A stretch of DNA of 64,000 bases from Lentisphaerae bacterium GWF2_49_21 (GCA_001804805.1 MHBH01000036.1:1-64000), one strand, 5' to 3'; positions 43,621-52,790 are shown, numbered from the stretch's first letter. Notes: generated by a model from the letters alone, not told the origin. Program-made: numbers and translations.

Positions 43621-43710
43621 GTCAAGAACATGCCTTGCGGCATTGACTACAAACGAATTGCAAATACAATTAGGAATTTGTTCGTAGTTAAGCTCGCAAG
43701 AGCTGTTCTT
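43621..43710. repeat. Inverted pair of TCGTAGTT-hairpin-TGTTCTT elements
   Basis: The left unit, read on the minus strand, is CGTTTGTAGTCAATGCC-GCAA-GGCATGTTCTTGAC; the right unit, plus strand, is TTCGTAGTTAAGCTC-GCAA-GAGCTGTTCTT. They face away from a short AT-rich centre. The pair lies in the 152-bp gap between the isomerase-like and oxidoreductase genes of the same strand. Confidence 0.75.
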
Positions 43711-43729
43711 TTCTTTTATGAATTACTAC

Positions 43730-44527
43730 TTACTTTACCGACCCCTTGCCAAGCTTGTTGGCGACAAGATAGCGGTAGCTCGCTTCCACGGCTTCCACGC
43801 GATCGCCCTCGCAGCGGTCGATCTCAACGACCAGCCACTTCAGCACCTTTGGATCCGCTGCGGCAATAGCACCCTTGACGTTGACTTTTCCAGCTCCAAC
43901 AGCCGACATAGGTCCGCCGAAAGGCTGGTCCTTCGGACGTTCCATCATGCCGTCCTTGATGTGCAGGACCGGTACCCGTGCGCGGAAATTCTTCACCTGT
44001 TCCGCGGCGTCGTTCGCCATGAAGTTTGTGGCCCAATAGATGTCGATTTCGAATTTCACGTCCGGACACATTTCCGCGATGTATTCCTGGGCAATTTTCC
44101 CGTTGATGCGGTCGAACTCCCAGAAGTGGTTGTGCAGGCAGAGCTGGAGATTGTGCGGCTTGAGGGCGGCGGTCATGCGATTGATCAGTTCAGCCGTCTT
44201 GCGGATGGAATCCATGGTCTTGAACTCGTCCCAGCCAAATCCTCCGAAGAGGTGCTTGAACCCGAAGATCTTCTTGAGCTTGGCGATCTCCTCGATGTTC
44301 GAGAGATCGTGCTTCGGCCCTGGACCTGTGACCATCTCCAGCCCGAGTTGATCTAGTAGTTCCTTGTACTGTTCAGCAGTCATTCCGTATTTGATTGCCT
44401 CGCCGAGACCGCCTTCCACGCCGACAAATCCGATTTCGGAGACTCGTTTCATCGTGGACATAAAGCTTTCCTTGGATTCGCCAAGAAGTTCTCTGACCGT
44501 GTACAGTTGCAGACCGATAGGCTTCAT
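43730..44527 (-). CDS. Sugar phosphate isomerase/epimerase (xylose isomerase-like TIM barrel)
   Basis: 265 aa from MKPIGLQLYTVRELLGE, with GGAG before the ATG at 44527; the longer track ORF adds 17 unlikely residues. The TIM-barrel metal-site strands are visible: FVGVEGGLGEA, LQLCLHNHFWEFDRI, VKFEIDIYWAT, PVLHIKDGM and LKWLVVEIDRCEGD. This AP endonuclease 2-like fold covers sugar isomerases and epimerases. It is probably co-transcribed with the following Gfo/Idh/MocA gene to handle one sugar. Confidence 0.85.
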   Translation of the reverse strand: MKPIGLQLYTVRELLGESKESFMSTMKRVSEIGFVGVEGGLGEAIKYGMTAEQYKELLDQLGLEMVTGPGPKHDLSNIEEIAKLKKIFGFKHLFGGFGWDEFKTMDSIRKTAELINRMTAALKPHNLQLCLHNHFWEFDRINGKIAQEYIAEMCPDVKFEIDIYWATNFMANDAAEQVKNFRARVPVLHIKDGMMERPKDQPFGGPMSAVGAGKVNVKGAIAAADPKVLKWLVVEIDRCEGDRVEAVEASYRYLVANKLGKGSVK

Positions 44528-44567
44528 CTTGAATTTCTCCTTTATATTAAGGTAAAAATAAAATAAT

Positions 44568-44656
44568 GGACGCGGCAAGCGCGTCCCTCCATAGCTCCGC
44601 CGTCTTAAGGCCTATATACGCCATAAGGCGTGGAGGGACGAGTTTACCGAGTCCGC
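44568..44656. repeat. GGACGCGGCAAGCGCGTCCCTCCA element with inverted partner
   Basis: Left arm GGACGCG-GCAAG-CGCGTCCCTCCA; right arm TGGAGGGACGAGTTTACCGAGTCCGC, an imperfect inverse. A smaller palindrome rich in CGCC/GGCG lies between. One left-arm copy recurs at 59947-59970. The gap holds no gene. Confidence 0.65.
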
Positions 44657-44698
44657 ACTATGAACAAGTTTTGATATCAATTGTTCTCCTTCATTGTT

Positions 44699-46219
44699 TT
44701 ACAGTGATGCCTGTTCTGCGGTTTTCAGCGCATCGAAAAGTTCTGAAGATGTTTTTGCGTTTATGAGGCGGTCAGCCAGGAATTCGCTGTCGAGCATCTG
44801 TGCGATATGCGAGAGCAAGGCCTGATGGATCCTTGGAGTGTCCGCAGGCGTAAGAAGTATGAAAAGAAGGTCGATGGTTTCATTTGGGACAGGTGAGGGG
44901 ATTGGCTTTTTCAGTCGTGCCACTACGACCACGGAACGCGCCAGGCTTTTGAGACGGGCGTGGGGAATTGCAATATTCTTGCCGACATAGCTGCTCATGA
45001 TCTTTTCACGCTCGGACACTGAAAGCATGATTGTCTCTACGGGCATGGGGAGATCGCTTGGATTGATGCGTTTCAATGCATTTTCCGCAACACTGGTTAT
45101 CGAACTGCCCTCGACATCGAGAAGAACCCTGTCGGTGGTCAGCCTTTCTGAAAGATAAACCGGCACCTCCAGCGGGAATTCCTCCTCGATGGCGCCGACA
45201 ACTTCCTCGAGCAGATCCTCCATCGTCACAAAACCTGTCCAAGCTCCTTTGCTGTCGTAGACAAGGGCGACATGGTTGCCGCGCCGCTGCATTTCAGACA
45301 GGAGATGTTCGATGCTTTCATCCTCCTTGGCCTTGAGACAGGGGCGTATGAAGAACTGCAGTTCCATCGTCGGTTTGCTGGATATCGAAGCGAGATAAAG
45401 ATCCTTTAGGTGCACATACCCGAGAGGTGTTTCCGGATCATTGCCGATAAGGGGATAGCGCGACTGCTTGAATTCGGAAATGATCTTGTTGTTCTCCTCA
45501 GGTGTTGCACCGGTCTTAAGTATGTGCAGCCTGTCGCGGGAACGCATGGAGTTCCTGACCGTCAGAGTGCCCATGTCAAGTACGTTCTCGATATAGAGGA
45601 GGCGGCGGAAGGTCATCATGCCGCTGGCCTGCGAGTTGTCGAGTATGATCCTTATCTCATCCTCGGAATGTCTTTCGTGCTTTGGAGCCTTGGGAACTCC
45701 TAGTAAATATAGAATGGAATCGACAGACCAGTTCAGGAGCCACAATGGTATATAGAACACGAAATAGCAGAAATGCAGGGGGAATGCGGTATTCAGCGCA
45801 GCCTGTTCGACCTTGCGGATGGCGAAAATCTTAGGGACCTGCTCCCCTAGCACTATATGGAGATAGGAGATGAGGATGTAGGAAACTGAAATGGCAATAC
45901 CATGGATTGTCGCATCGGCAGTGCCGTTTCCATATCCTGTCTTTAGCAGTAGATAGGCAATAATTTTTGCAAATCCGGGTTCGCCGACAAAGCCCAGTCC
46001 GATACTTGCCAGCGTTATTCCGACCTGGCAGACCGAAAGGTACTGGTCCAGCTTGGTCTGGATGTGCTGCATCATCTTTGCCCTGATGTCACCCTTGGCG
46101 GCAAGAACCTCCATATGGGTGGGGCGCGCCTTCACCGCCGCGAACTCCGCAAGCACGAAGAACGCGTTCAGCAGGAGCAGCAGGAGTGTCAGGAGCAGAT
46201 ATGTTATTATCAAGGTCAT
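44699..46219 (-). CDS. DUF21-CBS pair-PTS EIIA fusion membrane protein
   Basis: 506 aa. Residues about 1-175 form a CNNM/DUF21 transmembrane domain (LLLTLLLLLLNAFFVLAEFAAVKAR, SYLHIVLGEQVPKIFAI). About 200-345 hold two CBS motifs (SRYPLIGNDPETPLGYVHLKDLY; VALVYDSKGAWTGFVTMEDLLEEVVG). The usual C-terminal CorC/HlyC domain is replaced by about 150 residues resembling a fructose/PtsN-type EIIA domain: IMSSYVGKNIAIPHARLKSLARSV, with the phospho-accepting His in IPHAR, and IDLLFILLTPADTPRIHQALLSHIAQML. Metal-ion transport coupled to PTS phosphorylation is a plausible role. No other PTS genes are present. Confidence 0.85.
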   Translation of the reverse strand: MTLIITYLLLTLLLLLLNAFFVLAEFAAVKARPTHMEVLAAKGDIRAKMMQHIQTKLDQYLSVCQVGITLASIGLGFVGEPGFAKIIAYLLLKTGYGNGTADATIHGIAISVSYILISYLHIVLGEQVPKIFAIRKVEQAALNTAFPLHFCYFVFYIPLWLLNWSVDSILYLLGVPKAPKHERHSEDEIRIILDNSQASGMMTFRRLLYIENVLDMGTLTVRNSMRSRDRLHILKTGATPEENNKIISEFKQSRYPLIGNDPETPLGYVHLKDLYLASISSKPTMELQFFIRPCLKAKEDESIEHLLSEMQRRGNHVALVYDSKGAWTGFVTMEDLLEEVVGAIEEEFPLEVPVYLSERLTTDRVLLDVEGSSITSVAENALKRINPSDLPMPVETIMLSVSEREKIMSSYVGKNIAIPHARLKSLARSVVVVARLKKPIPSPVPNETIDLLFILLTPADTPRIHQALLSHIAQMLDSEFLADRLINAKTSSELFDALKTAEQASL

Positions 46220-46339
46220 TTATGAATTTGAATCATTTTGGAAAATACTTCTTCCTGTGATAACAATAATGAAAAACCATATATAAGTCAAGGGAACTGG
46301 TCTCTTTTCCACCCATATGAGTTCCCCCCTTTAATCTTT

Positions 46340-46435
46340 ATAAAGAATCTCCAGCCCGACGAAGGGCAAGGGATTCCGTCAATAATACCCCGTTTCTATC
46401 AATTGGGATTGGATGGACTCCTAGAGATTCTTTAT
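46340..46435. repeat. Element with ATAAAGAATCTC terminal inverted repeats
   Basis: ATAAAGAATCTCC at one end and GAGATTCTTTAT at the other, 96 bp overall, with an internal GCCCGACGAAGGGC palindrome. The end motif matches the arms of the 6088-6130 hairpin. The right end includes the murF stop codon. It could act as the murF terminator or be a miniature mobile element. Confidence 0.6.
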
Positions 46436-47862
46436 TGCTGGAATGCATTCTCTATTTTTTCGAGCTTCATCCCCCGGGAACCTTTGAGGAAGATCATGTC
46501 GCCACGTTTGATCTTCATCCTCACATATTTTGCAGCCTCATCCGAATCAGGAAAATCGCGCATGGAAATGTCAGGTCTTGATCTTATGTTCTTTGCGGCT
46601 CCGCCCATGAGAGGGCCGACTACGATTAAGATGGATTTCGGTATGAGCCTGGTAGTGAACTCCAATATCTCATCATGGGCCCGGGGGCCGGCTTCGCCCA
46701 TTTCAAGCATGTCGCCGAGGATGACAAAGATCCTGGAGGTTCTTCCTGGATCCTTCGAGGTTGCTTCGCTGAGCCACTCGATTCCGGCCCTCATGCTGTC
46801 CGGATTTGCGTTGTAGGCGTCGTTAATCCAGGTTATCCCGTCGCGTTCCTGTATCCGCATCCTCATGCCGGGGATCTGCACTCCCATGTTCAACGCCTCC
46901 ACTGCAATTTCCGGCGATGCGCCCATGGCATTGGCTGCAAGCACGGCTGCTCCAGCGTTCATTGCCTGATGCCTGCCTGGCAGATGCCAGTTGACAGTTT
47001 TACGAAGTCCGCAATTCTTCCAGTGAAGCTCGAAACTGCTTCCAGTCATGCTTCCCCCGAGATATTTCACCTGCAGATCTGCGGATCTCGCAGATTCCCC
47101 GCCGAAACGCAAAGCCTTGAATGGTTTTACGGATTTGTCGAGTATCTTTACTCCCGGACCTTCCGCGGGTATGATCGCAGTTCCAGCTGGCGACATTTTT
47201 GCGAATATCGCAGATTTTTCCCTGGCCACGCCGTCTGTGTCGCCAAAGAATTCGATATGCGCTTTCCCTATGGATACGATCAGGCCGTAATCAGGTTCAG
47301 CGAGCAGGCTCAGGGCCTCGATTTCACCAGGATGGTTCGTGCCCATCTCAATAATGGCATATTCATGGTTCTTCCTGAGATTCAGGAGATTTTGTGGGAC
47401 ACCGACATGGTTGTTGGTGTTTCCTTCAGTCGCATATATTTTGTCTGCCCCATATGCATGGACAAGTATTGCCTTGAGGATCTCCTTCGTGCCTGTCTTT
47501 CCGCTGCTGCCGGTCAGGGCTATGACCTTTGTCCCTATTCTTTTCCTGTGGAACTTGGCAAGAGACTGATATGCCTTCAACGTGTCGTCGACGATCAGGA
47601 TAGGTATATCCTTTGGGAGTTTTGTTTTTGGGAGCCGATCTTTGGAGACGCATATTGCAGAGGTGTTTTTTGACGCCGCGGCTTCAAGATAGTCATGTCC
47701 ATCGAAATTATCCCCCTTGAGCGCGAAGAAGATGGAATTCAGACAGTCCTTCCGAGTGTCAGTCGAGACAAATTGCATACCCGGGCCCGAAGGTTTCGGA
47801 CCTGTCAATTTTCCAGAAGTGATTTTCTCAAGTTCGCTATATGTGAATAGAATATTATCCAT
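46432..47862 (-). CDS. murF: UDP-N-acetylmuramoyl-tripeptide-D-alanyl-D-alanine ligase
   Basis: Adds D-Ala-D-Ala to the UDP-MurNAc-tripeptide in the cytoplasm. 476 aa: N-terminal substrate domain (about 1-95), ATP loop TGSSGKTGTKE (about 119-130; most relatives read GSNGKTTTKE), the TEGNTNNHVGVPQNLL strand, ALRFGG, and WINDAYNANPDSMRAGIEWL near the C-terminal domain. It is the last gene of the mraZ-rsmH-ftsL-ftsI-murE-murF series and starts 46 nt after murE. Its stop lies in a repeat end. mraY and murD should follow in the usual dcw order but do not. Confidence 0.93.
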   Translation of the reverse strand: MDNILFTYSELEKITSGKLTGPKPSGPGMQFVSTDTRKDCLNSIFFALKGDNFDGHDYLEAAASKNTSAICVSKDRLPKTKLPKDIPILIVDDTLKAYQSLAKFHRKRIGTKVIALTGSSGKTGTKEILKAILVHAYGADKIYATEGNTNNHVGVPQNLLNLRKNHEYAIIEMGTNHPGEIEALSLLAEPDYGLIVSIGKAHIEFFGDTDGVAREKSAIFAKMSPAGTAIIPAEGPGVKILDKSVKPFKALRFGGESARSADLQVKYLGGSMTGSSFELHWKNCGLRKTVNWHLPGRHQAMNAGAAVLAANAMGASPEIAVEALNMGVQIPGMRMRIQERDGITWINDAYNANPDSMRAGIEWLSEATSKDPGRTSRIFVILGDMLEMGEAGPRAHDEILEFTTRLIPKSILIVVGPLMGGAAKNIRSRPDISMRDFPDSDEAAKYVRMKIKRGDMIFLKGSRGMKLEKIENAFQQ

Positions 47863-47908
47863 AAGTAATAAGTATCATAAGATTAATCAGGCAAAGGATA
47901 ATTTCAAG

Positions 47909-49381
47909 CTAAATGGAGCCTATAAGCTTCCTGACTTCCTCGCGGTCGTCGAAATGGTGTTTGACGCCTTTTATCTCCTGGTAATCCTCATGGCCTTTGC
48001 CGGCTATGAGGACGATATCGCCCGGTTCGGCCTCATTGAGAGCCTTTTCAATCGCCTCACCTCTGTCCGGAACTGTTGCGAAGTTCGCAGTTGAGGGGAT
48101 GCCCTTGACGATTTCCGCTATGATTTCTTTCGGATCTTCCGACCTCGGATTGTCGCTGGTCACGATCGTCCTGTCTGCGAATTTAGCAGAAACTGCACCC
48201 ATCCTGGGGCGTTTGGTCCTGTCCCTGTCGCCTCCGCATCCGAACACGCAGATGATCCTTTTCTTCTTGAGCTTCGTCAGCGCTTCCAGAACTCTCCTCA
48301 GCGCATCGTCCGAATGGGCGTAATCGACAAAGATGCTGACATTGTCCTTAAAGTGGAAAGCCTCAAGACGACCCGGTATTGCTATGGATTTTTCCAGAGT
48401 TGACTGGATTATTTCAGGACTGATTCCGAGTTTGTAGGCGATGATCGCGACACCGCAAATATTGTAGGCATTGTGCTCGCCGATGAGAGGGGAGGATATT
48501 TTAAAAGTCCTGCCTTCGATGGAGAGCGTGAAATCCGTGCCCAGCTGGGATATGCTGTTGATTTTAATGACCGCATCGCAGTTTTCCCTGCCGAACCTTA
48601 TGCAGTTGGCGCTCCTGAGATCCGCGAAAAGCCGCTTGCCAAATGGATCGTCGGTATTGATGGCGGCGACGGCATCTACTGCAAGATGGTCCTGGAAGAG
48701 TATTTTCTTTGCATCATAGTAGAATTCCATCGTCTTGTGGTAGTCGAGATGGTCTCCGGTGAGGTTTGTGAAGATGGCTCCCGCGAACTTCGCAGAACCG
48801 ATCCTGTTCTGATGCAAAGCATGGCTTGAAACCTCCATTATGACATGGGTGCAGCCGGCTTCATACATTTTGGAGAAATGAGACTGGATCTCTGAAGCTT
48901 CCGGCGTTGTCCTGGCGGCTGGCTCGGAATGCCCGGGCCATTCATAGCAGACGGTTGTTATGATCCCGCATTTCAAACCTGCGGACGTGAGGATGGAGTT
49001 GAGGAGATATACGCTGCTCGTCTTGCCGTTTGTCCCGGTGACTCCGAGTATTTTCATCTTGCTCGACGGGAAGTCGTAGAAGCATTCGACAAGCCGTGCA
49101 TAAGCGGAATATGAGTCTGAAACCTTTATATAGCTTATGCCGTTCTTGAAGGATGAAATATCCCTGGCATGGATCACCGCCTTTGCTCCGGAGGCGATGG
49201 CGGAGTCTATGAAGTCATGTCCGTCCTTTCCGCTTCCCTGGATCGCGATGAAGACTGATGAAGGAGCCACGCTCCTGGAATCGTTGGTGACCGAACTTAC
49301 GATGAAATCTCCGGCGGGCCTGCTGGCCACAACAAGTTCATCGAGGAAGTCGATATATTCCGAAAAATTCTTCTCGATCAT
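47909..49381 (-). CDS. murE: UDP-MurNAc-L-Ala-D-Glu-2,6-diaminopimelate ligase
   Basis: Adds meso-diaminopimelate to the peptidoglycan precursor. 490 aa with ATP loop GVTGTNGKTSSVYL (about 113-126), YLLNSIL, the carbamylated-lysine region and SDNPRSEDP; DNPR is the meso-DAP-selecting motif (lysine-adding enzymes differ). GKGHEDYQE stands near the end. The ATG at 49381 overlaps the ftsI stop by four bases. This, with asd in the window, indicates a DAP-type wall. Confidence 0.95.
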   Translation of the reverse strand: MIEKNFSEYIDFLDELVVASRPAGDFIVSSVTNDSRSVAPSSVFIAIQGSGKDGHDFIDSAIASGAKAVIHARDISSFKNGISYIKVSDSYSAYARLVECFYDFPSSKMKILGVTGTNGKTSSVYLLNSILTSAGLKCGIITTVCYEWPGHSEPAARTTPEASEIQSHFSKMYEAGCTHVIMEVSSHALHQNRIGSAKFAGAIFTNLTGDHLDYHKTMEFYYDAKKILFQDHLAVDAVAAINTDDPFGKRLFADLRSANCIRFGRENCDAVIKINSISQLGTDFTLSIEGRTFKISSPLIGEHNAYNICGVAIIAYKLGISPEIIQSTLEKSIAIPGRLEAFHFKDNVSIFVDYAHSDDALRRVLEALTKLKKKRIICVFGCGGDRDRTKRPRMGAVSAKFADRTIVTSDNPRSEDPKEIIAEIVKGIPSTANFATVPDRGEAIEKALNEAEPGDIVLIAGKGHEDYQEIKGVKHHFDDREEVRKLIGSI

Positions 49382-51171
49382 AGGTCGTCCTCCTCTTCCT
49401 CCTCGGGAATTTCATACTGCGGCGGAATATTCATGAAACGGAGGGCTTTCTTGGCTATATGGCTGAAGGCTGGAGCCGCGACAAGCCCACCATAATAGAC
49501 CGGCCTGGGATTGTCAAGAGTGACCAGAAGGACGAAGGCGGGCTTGTCGGCAGGTACGAATCCGATGAATGACGAGAAGTATTCCGAATTGGAGTAAACT
49601 TTCTTGCCATTTTCGTTAATGATAAGTTTCTGGGCAGTTCCCGTCTTGCCGGCGACATCATATCCTTTGACCGCGGCCTTTTCAGCGGTGCCACCCTTCT
49701 GCGTGACGAGCTTGAGCATGTTGACTATTCTCTTGTGTGTCTGGGGATTTTTGAAAATACTACCTGATCCGGATACAATCTCCATTTTTATTTCCTCGCC
49801 TGTGGCCGGATTCTGATGGCGGTCGATCAGGCGGAGCTCTACGAGTTTTCCGCCGTTTGCGAGCGCACAGTAGGCCCGGGTCATCTGCAGGGGGCTTACA
49901 GTGAATGTCTGTCCGATGGGATATCTTGAAACTGTCAGCCCGTCCCACTGGTCGGGTTTGAGTATTACACCTAAGGCTTCCGGTTTTAGAGGGATTCCAG
50001 TCTTCTGACCGAACCCGAAACTCCGTATGGTCTCATATTCCTTGTACTTCCCCATCATGACGCCGATCTTCGCAGTGCCGATATTGCTGGATTTCCGGAT
50101 GATCTCCCAGACGGGTATGACGCCATACCCGTGTCCGGCGGCTTCGCCAAGGATTTTTCCGCAGAACAGCCAGTGCCCGTTCTCGCAGTCGATCCGGGTG
50201 TCGGGTGTCACAATTCCCATGTCCAGGGCGGCGGCGACAATTGTGGATTTCATTATGGAACCCGGCTCAAACGTATCTTCGGTGATCCTGTTCCTCCATG
50301 CCTTGGGATCCATGTTTGTCCTGTCGTTTGGATCAAAGGAAGGCCTTTGCGCCATGGCCAGGATATTTCCAGTATAGGGATCGACCATGACGGCATAAGC
50401 TGCGTCGGGATTGAATTTCTTCATGATGATTTCAAGCTCGTCCTCGACGATCATCTGTACCGGCTCGGATATCGTGAGATAGATGTTGTTTCCGTCCTGT
50501 ACGGCCTTCATCTTGTCCTCCTCACCCTGGAGCCGGAACCCCTTCCTGCTCCGTTCTATTACGGAAACGCTCTCCGTAGGCGTCATGTTGGTGTTGACGA
50601 CTTTTTCGATACCTCCTTCGGGTACTACCTTGTTGCCGTCGACATTGATGAAGCCGAGTATGTTTGCGAGGAGCTTGTTCTTCGGATAGGAACGCTTTGT
50701 CTTGTTTTCAAAGACAAGGCATTTGTACTTTTTGATCTTGGCTTCCTTCCTGATCTTTTCAGCGACTTCCAGATCAACGCTTCTTTTAATGATCACATAT
50801 TTTATCGGCTTGCCTGATTCAGAAAGCTTGATGGAAAGACGCCTGTATATGGAGTCATAGTCGATTCCGAGGATTTTCTGGAAATATTCGGCGAGTTCAC
50901 GGCATTTTGAACTGTCCTTGATCTCGGAAGGATCGGCGGCTATGTCCACGCATGGCTTGTTGCCGACGAGGAGATTGCCGTTAATGTCGAATATCTCGCC
51001 CCTTTTACCTTCTCTTTTGACAGTAGTAGTATAGGTGTCCTTTGCCTTGTCGAAGAGTTCCTCGTGCCGGGTGATCTGGACATGGTATATCCTGAGGATC
51101 AGCGCTATGAGGATGAACAGGAAGATTGCTGAAGCTATTATTATCCTCGCGACGAAATACTTGCGGCCCAT
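49378..51171 (-). CDS. ftsI: Penicillin-binding protein, FtsI/PBP3-type transpeptidase
   Basis: Class B PBP of 597 aa: one N-terminal membrane segment (about 8-28), a PBP dimerisation domain (about 55-220), then the transpeptidase domain with the acyl-serine in SIMK (Ser305), SSN (361-363) and KTGT (509-512). No PASTA domain. Its place between ftsL and murE marks it as the septal FtsI rather than a spore or elongation PBP. The C-terminus is acidic (PEEEEEDDL). A perfect long hairpin lies in its leader. Division requires it with FtsW, which is not in the window. Confidence 0.94.
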   Translation of the reverse strand: MGRKYFVARIIIASAIFLFILIALILRIYHVQITRHEELFDKAKDTYTTTVKREGKRGEIFDINGNLLVGNKPCVDIAADPSEIKDSSKCRELAEYFQKILGIDYDSIYRRLSIKLSESGKPIKYVIIKRSVDLEVAEKIRKEAKIKKYKCLVFENKTKRSYPKNKLLANILGFINVDGNKVVPEGGIEKVVNTNMTPTESVSVIERSRKGFRLQGEEDKMKAVQDGNNIYLTISEPVQMIVEDELEIIMKKFNPDAAYAVMVDPYTGNILAMAQRPSFDPNDRTNMDPKAWRNRITEDTFEPGSIMKSTIVAAALDMGIVTPDTRIDCENGHWLFCGKILGEAAGHGYGVIPVWEIIRKSSNIGTAKIGVMMGKYKEYETIRSFGFGQKTGIPLKPEALGVILKPDQWDGLTVSRYPIGQTFTVSPLQMTRAYCALANGGKLVELRLIDRHQNPATGEEIKMEIVSGSGSIFKNPQTHKRIVNMLKLVTQKGGTAEKAAVKGYDVAGKTGTAQKLIINENGKKVYSNSEYFSSFIGFVPADKPAFVLLVTLDNPRPVYYGGLVAAPAFSHIAKKALRFMNIPPQYEIPEEEEEDDL

Positions 51172-51206
51172 CTGCTGTTTTTCCCTGTAATCTCAGCCAT
51201 TATTAT

Positions 51207-51248
51207 ATGAAATATTCACTGAATACTGCAATTCAGTGAATATTTCAT
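51207..51248. other. Perfect 18-bp hairpin between ftsL and ftsI
   Basis: ATGAAATATTCACTGAAT, centre ACTGCA, then the exact inverse. It touches the ftsL stop codon and lies 36 nt before the ftsI start. Downstream on the transcript there is no T-run, so it is not a standard terminator. An RNase III site, mRNA stabiliser or attenuator are possible. Confidence 0.65.
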
Positions 51249-51721
51249 TAGCGGTAATATTTTGACGAAGCATCGTTCTTCGCCCCGTTCCTCTGGGTCA
51301 CCATTATAGGCTTTGTGTTCGCCGGCTGCTTTACGGGGGGCTCCGCCTTGACGACATTTTTCCCCTTGAATTCTAACTTCTTGATCTGTCCCGGCTGGGG
51401 ATAATGCAGGTCAAGATTGTACCTCTTCACCTGGGCAAGGATATTCTTTCCGCTCTCCTGTTCGATCATTATATTGAGATTTGCAGTTTCACGTTCAATA
51501 TCCATGATCCTGTTTTCCAGGGAGATGGATGCCTTGTTCAGTGATTCCGCCTGGCTTGTCCACATTACCCTTGTGATTGCCGCTGCGAAAAAAATGCAGA
51601 AGGGTATCGAGAGCTTCAGGGTTGTCGCGAAAATCTTCAATCTGTTCGTTTCTGAAGTCCTGGCCTTCCTTTTCCTCGGGCCGCTGTAATTATAACTTGT
51701 TACGTTGATTGCCATTTCCAT
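51248..51721 (-). CDS. ftsL: FtsL-like bitopic division protein
   Basis: 157 aa with a basic cytoplasmic head (about 1-33), one membrane segment (LKLSIPFCIFFAAAITRVMW, about 36-55), a heptad-like periplasmic coiled coil (about 56-95, SQAESLNKASISLENRIMDIERETANLNIMIEQE) and a lysine/proline-rich tail. Sequence similarity in FtsL is weak, so the call rests on size, topology and the position between rsmH and ftsI. It would bridge FtsQB and FtsWI at the septum. The tail is longer than usual. Confidence 0.72.
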   Translation of the reverse strand: MEMAINVTSYNYSGPRKRKARTSETNRLKIFATTLKLSIPFCIFFAAAITRVMWTSQAESLNKASISLENRIMDIERETANLNIMIEQESGKNILAQVKRYNLDLHYPQPGQIKKLEFKGKNVVKAEPPVKQPANTKPIMVTQRNGAKNDASSKYYR

Positions 51722-51827
51722 TAAATCCTTAAATTTTCCATCGATAAGATAGTGTTAAGTTTCAAGTTTTAGGGTTTAGACAGGAATTCATATACTGACA
51801 CCTAAAACGGATTACTCCCTTCCCTAA

Positions 51828-52787
51828 TTATAACTTCTCCGCCACTCTCAACTTTGCCGGTGCCGCCCTGCGGTTCGTCCTTCTCTCCTCTTCTGATGCG
51901 ACAACCGGCTTTCTTGTTATCAGTTTTAAGCTCTGTCTGTGTCCGCATATACAAACCGGGAGGCCGGGCGGACACAGACAGTAGCGAGCCATCATGCTGA
52001 AATACTGTTTTACGATCCTGTCTTCGAGCGAATGGAAGCTTATCACAGCCATCCTTCCTCCCGGAGCCAGCAATTTCACTCCTTCTTCAAGTGCCTTCTT
52101 CAATTCCTCGAGTTCCCTGTTCACCTCTATCCTCAGAGCCTGGAAGCACAATGACGGAGCAGGGGGGCCATGTCTTCTTACAATCCCCGGGATCGAGTCG
52201 CACAGTTCTGCAAGTTCCGCCGTATACATCCATTCCTTCTGCTTCCTTCTCCTTATTATCTCGTCCGCGAGCGTCCTGCTCTTGCGGATTTCCCCGTATT
52301 CCCTGAAGATCCTTTCAAGATCCTCATACGGATAAGTATTTAGAATGCGGCTGGCGGTTTCCCGGGACTGGACATCCATTCGCATGTCCAACGGACCGTC
52401 CAGCCTGTATGAAAACCCCCTCCTCGGGTCGTCAATTTGGGGAGATGAAACTCCCAAATCCAGCAGTATGGCGTCAACCGAGTGCCACCCCAGTCCGGCC
52501 GCGCATGCCGCGAGATTGCTGAAACTGTCCTTTGCCAGATGAACGCGATTCCCGGCGAAGCTTAAAATCTTTTCCGCTGCCGCCAATGCCTCGCCATCAC
52601 GGTCAATGCCCAGCAAAACCGCCTCCACATTTTTTTTCATTATCAAGGAACTGTGTCCGCCGTAACCGACTGTCCCGTCGATCACCTTCACCGGACCCGT
52701 CTTCACCACCAGCAGGTCTTCAACCTCCCGCGGAAGAACCGGAACATGTCCAAACTTCTGATTTTCCTGTATGTCATTTTCATTCAA
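51828..52787 (-). CDS. rsmH: 16S rRNA (cytosine(1402)-N(4))-methyltransferase
   Basis: SAM-dependent methylation of C1402 in 16S rRNA, 319 aa. Seen are HVPVLPREV, the SAM loop DGTVGYGGHSSLIM (about 37-50), LLDLGVSSPQIDDPRRGFSYR, PLDMRM, LCFQALRIEVNREL and ISFHSLEDRIVKQYF, all standard family blocks. It starts three bases after the mraZ stop, so the two are coupled, as usual. Confidence 0.96.
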   Translation of the reverse strand: MNENDIQENQKFGHVPVLPREVEDLLVVKTGPVKVIDGTVGYGGHSSLIMKKNVEAVLLGIDRDGEALAAAEKILSFAGNRVHLAKDSFSNLAACAAGLGWHSVDAILLDLGVSSPQIDDPRRGFSYRLDGPLDMRMDVQSRETASRILNTYPYEDLERIFREYGEIRKSRTLADEIIRRRKQKEWMYTAELAELCDSIPGIVRRHGPPAPSLCFQALRIEVNRELEELKKALEEGVKLLAPGGRMAVISFHSLEDRIVKQYFSMMARYCLCPPGLPVCICGHRQSLKLITRKPVVASEEERRTNRRAAPAKLRVAEKL

Positions 52788-52790
52788 GTT

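Noticed and set aside
46675-47673. 332-aa plus-strand ORF opposite murF
   Set aside because: It mirrors the murF reading frame, has no family motif or ribosome-binding site, and murF is certain.
50131-50817. 228-aa plus-strand ORF opposite ftsI
   Set aside because: Antisense shadow; ftsI has all catalytic motifs on the other strand.
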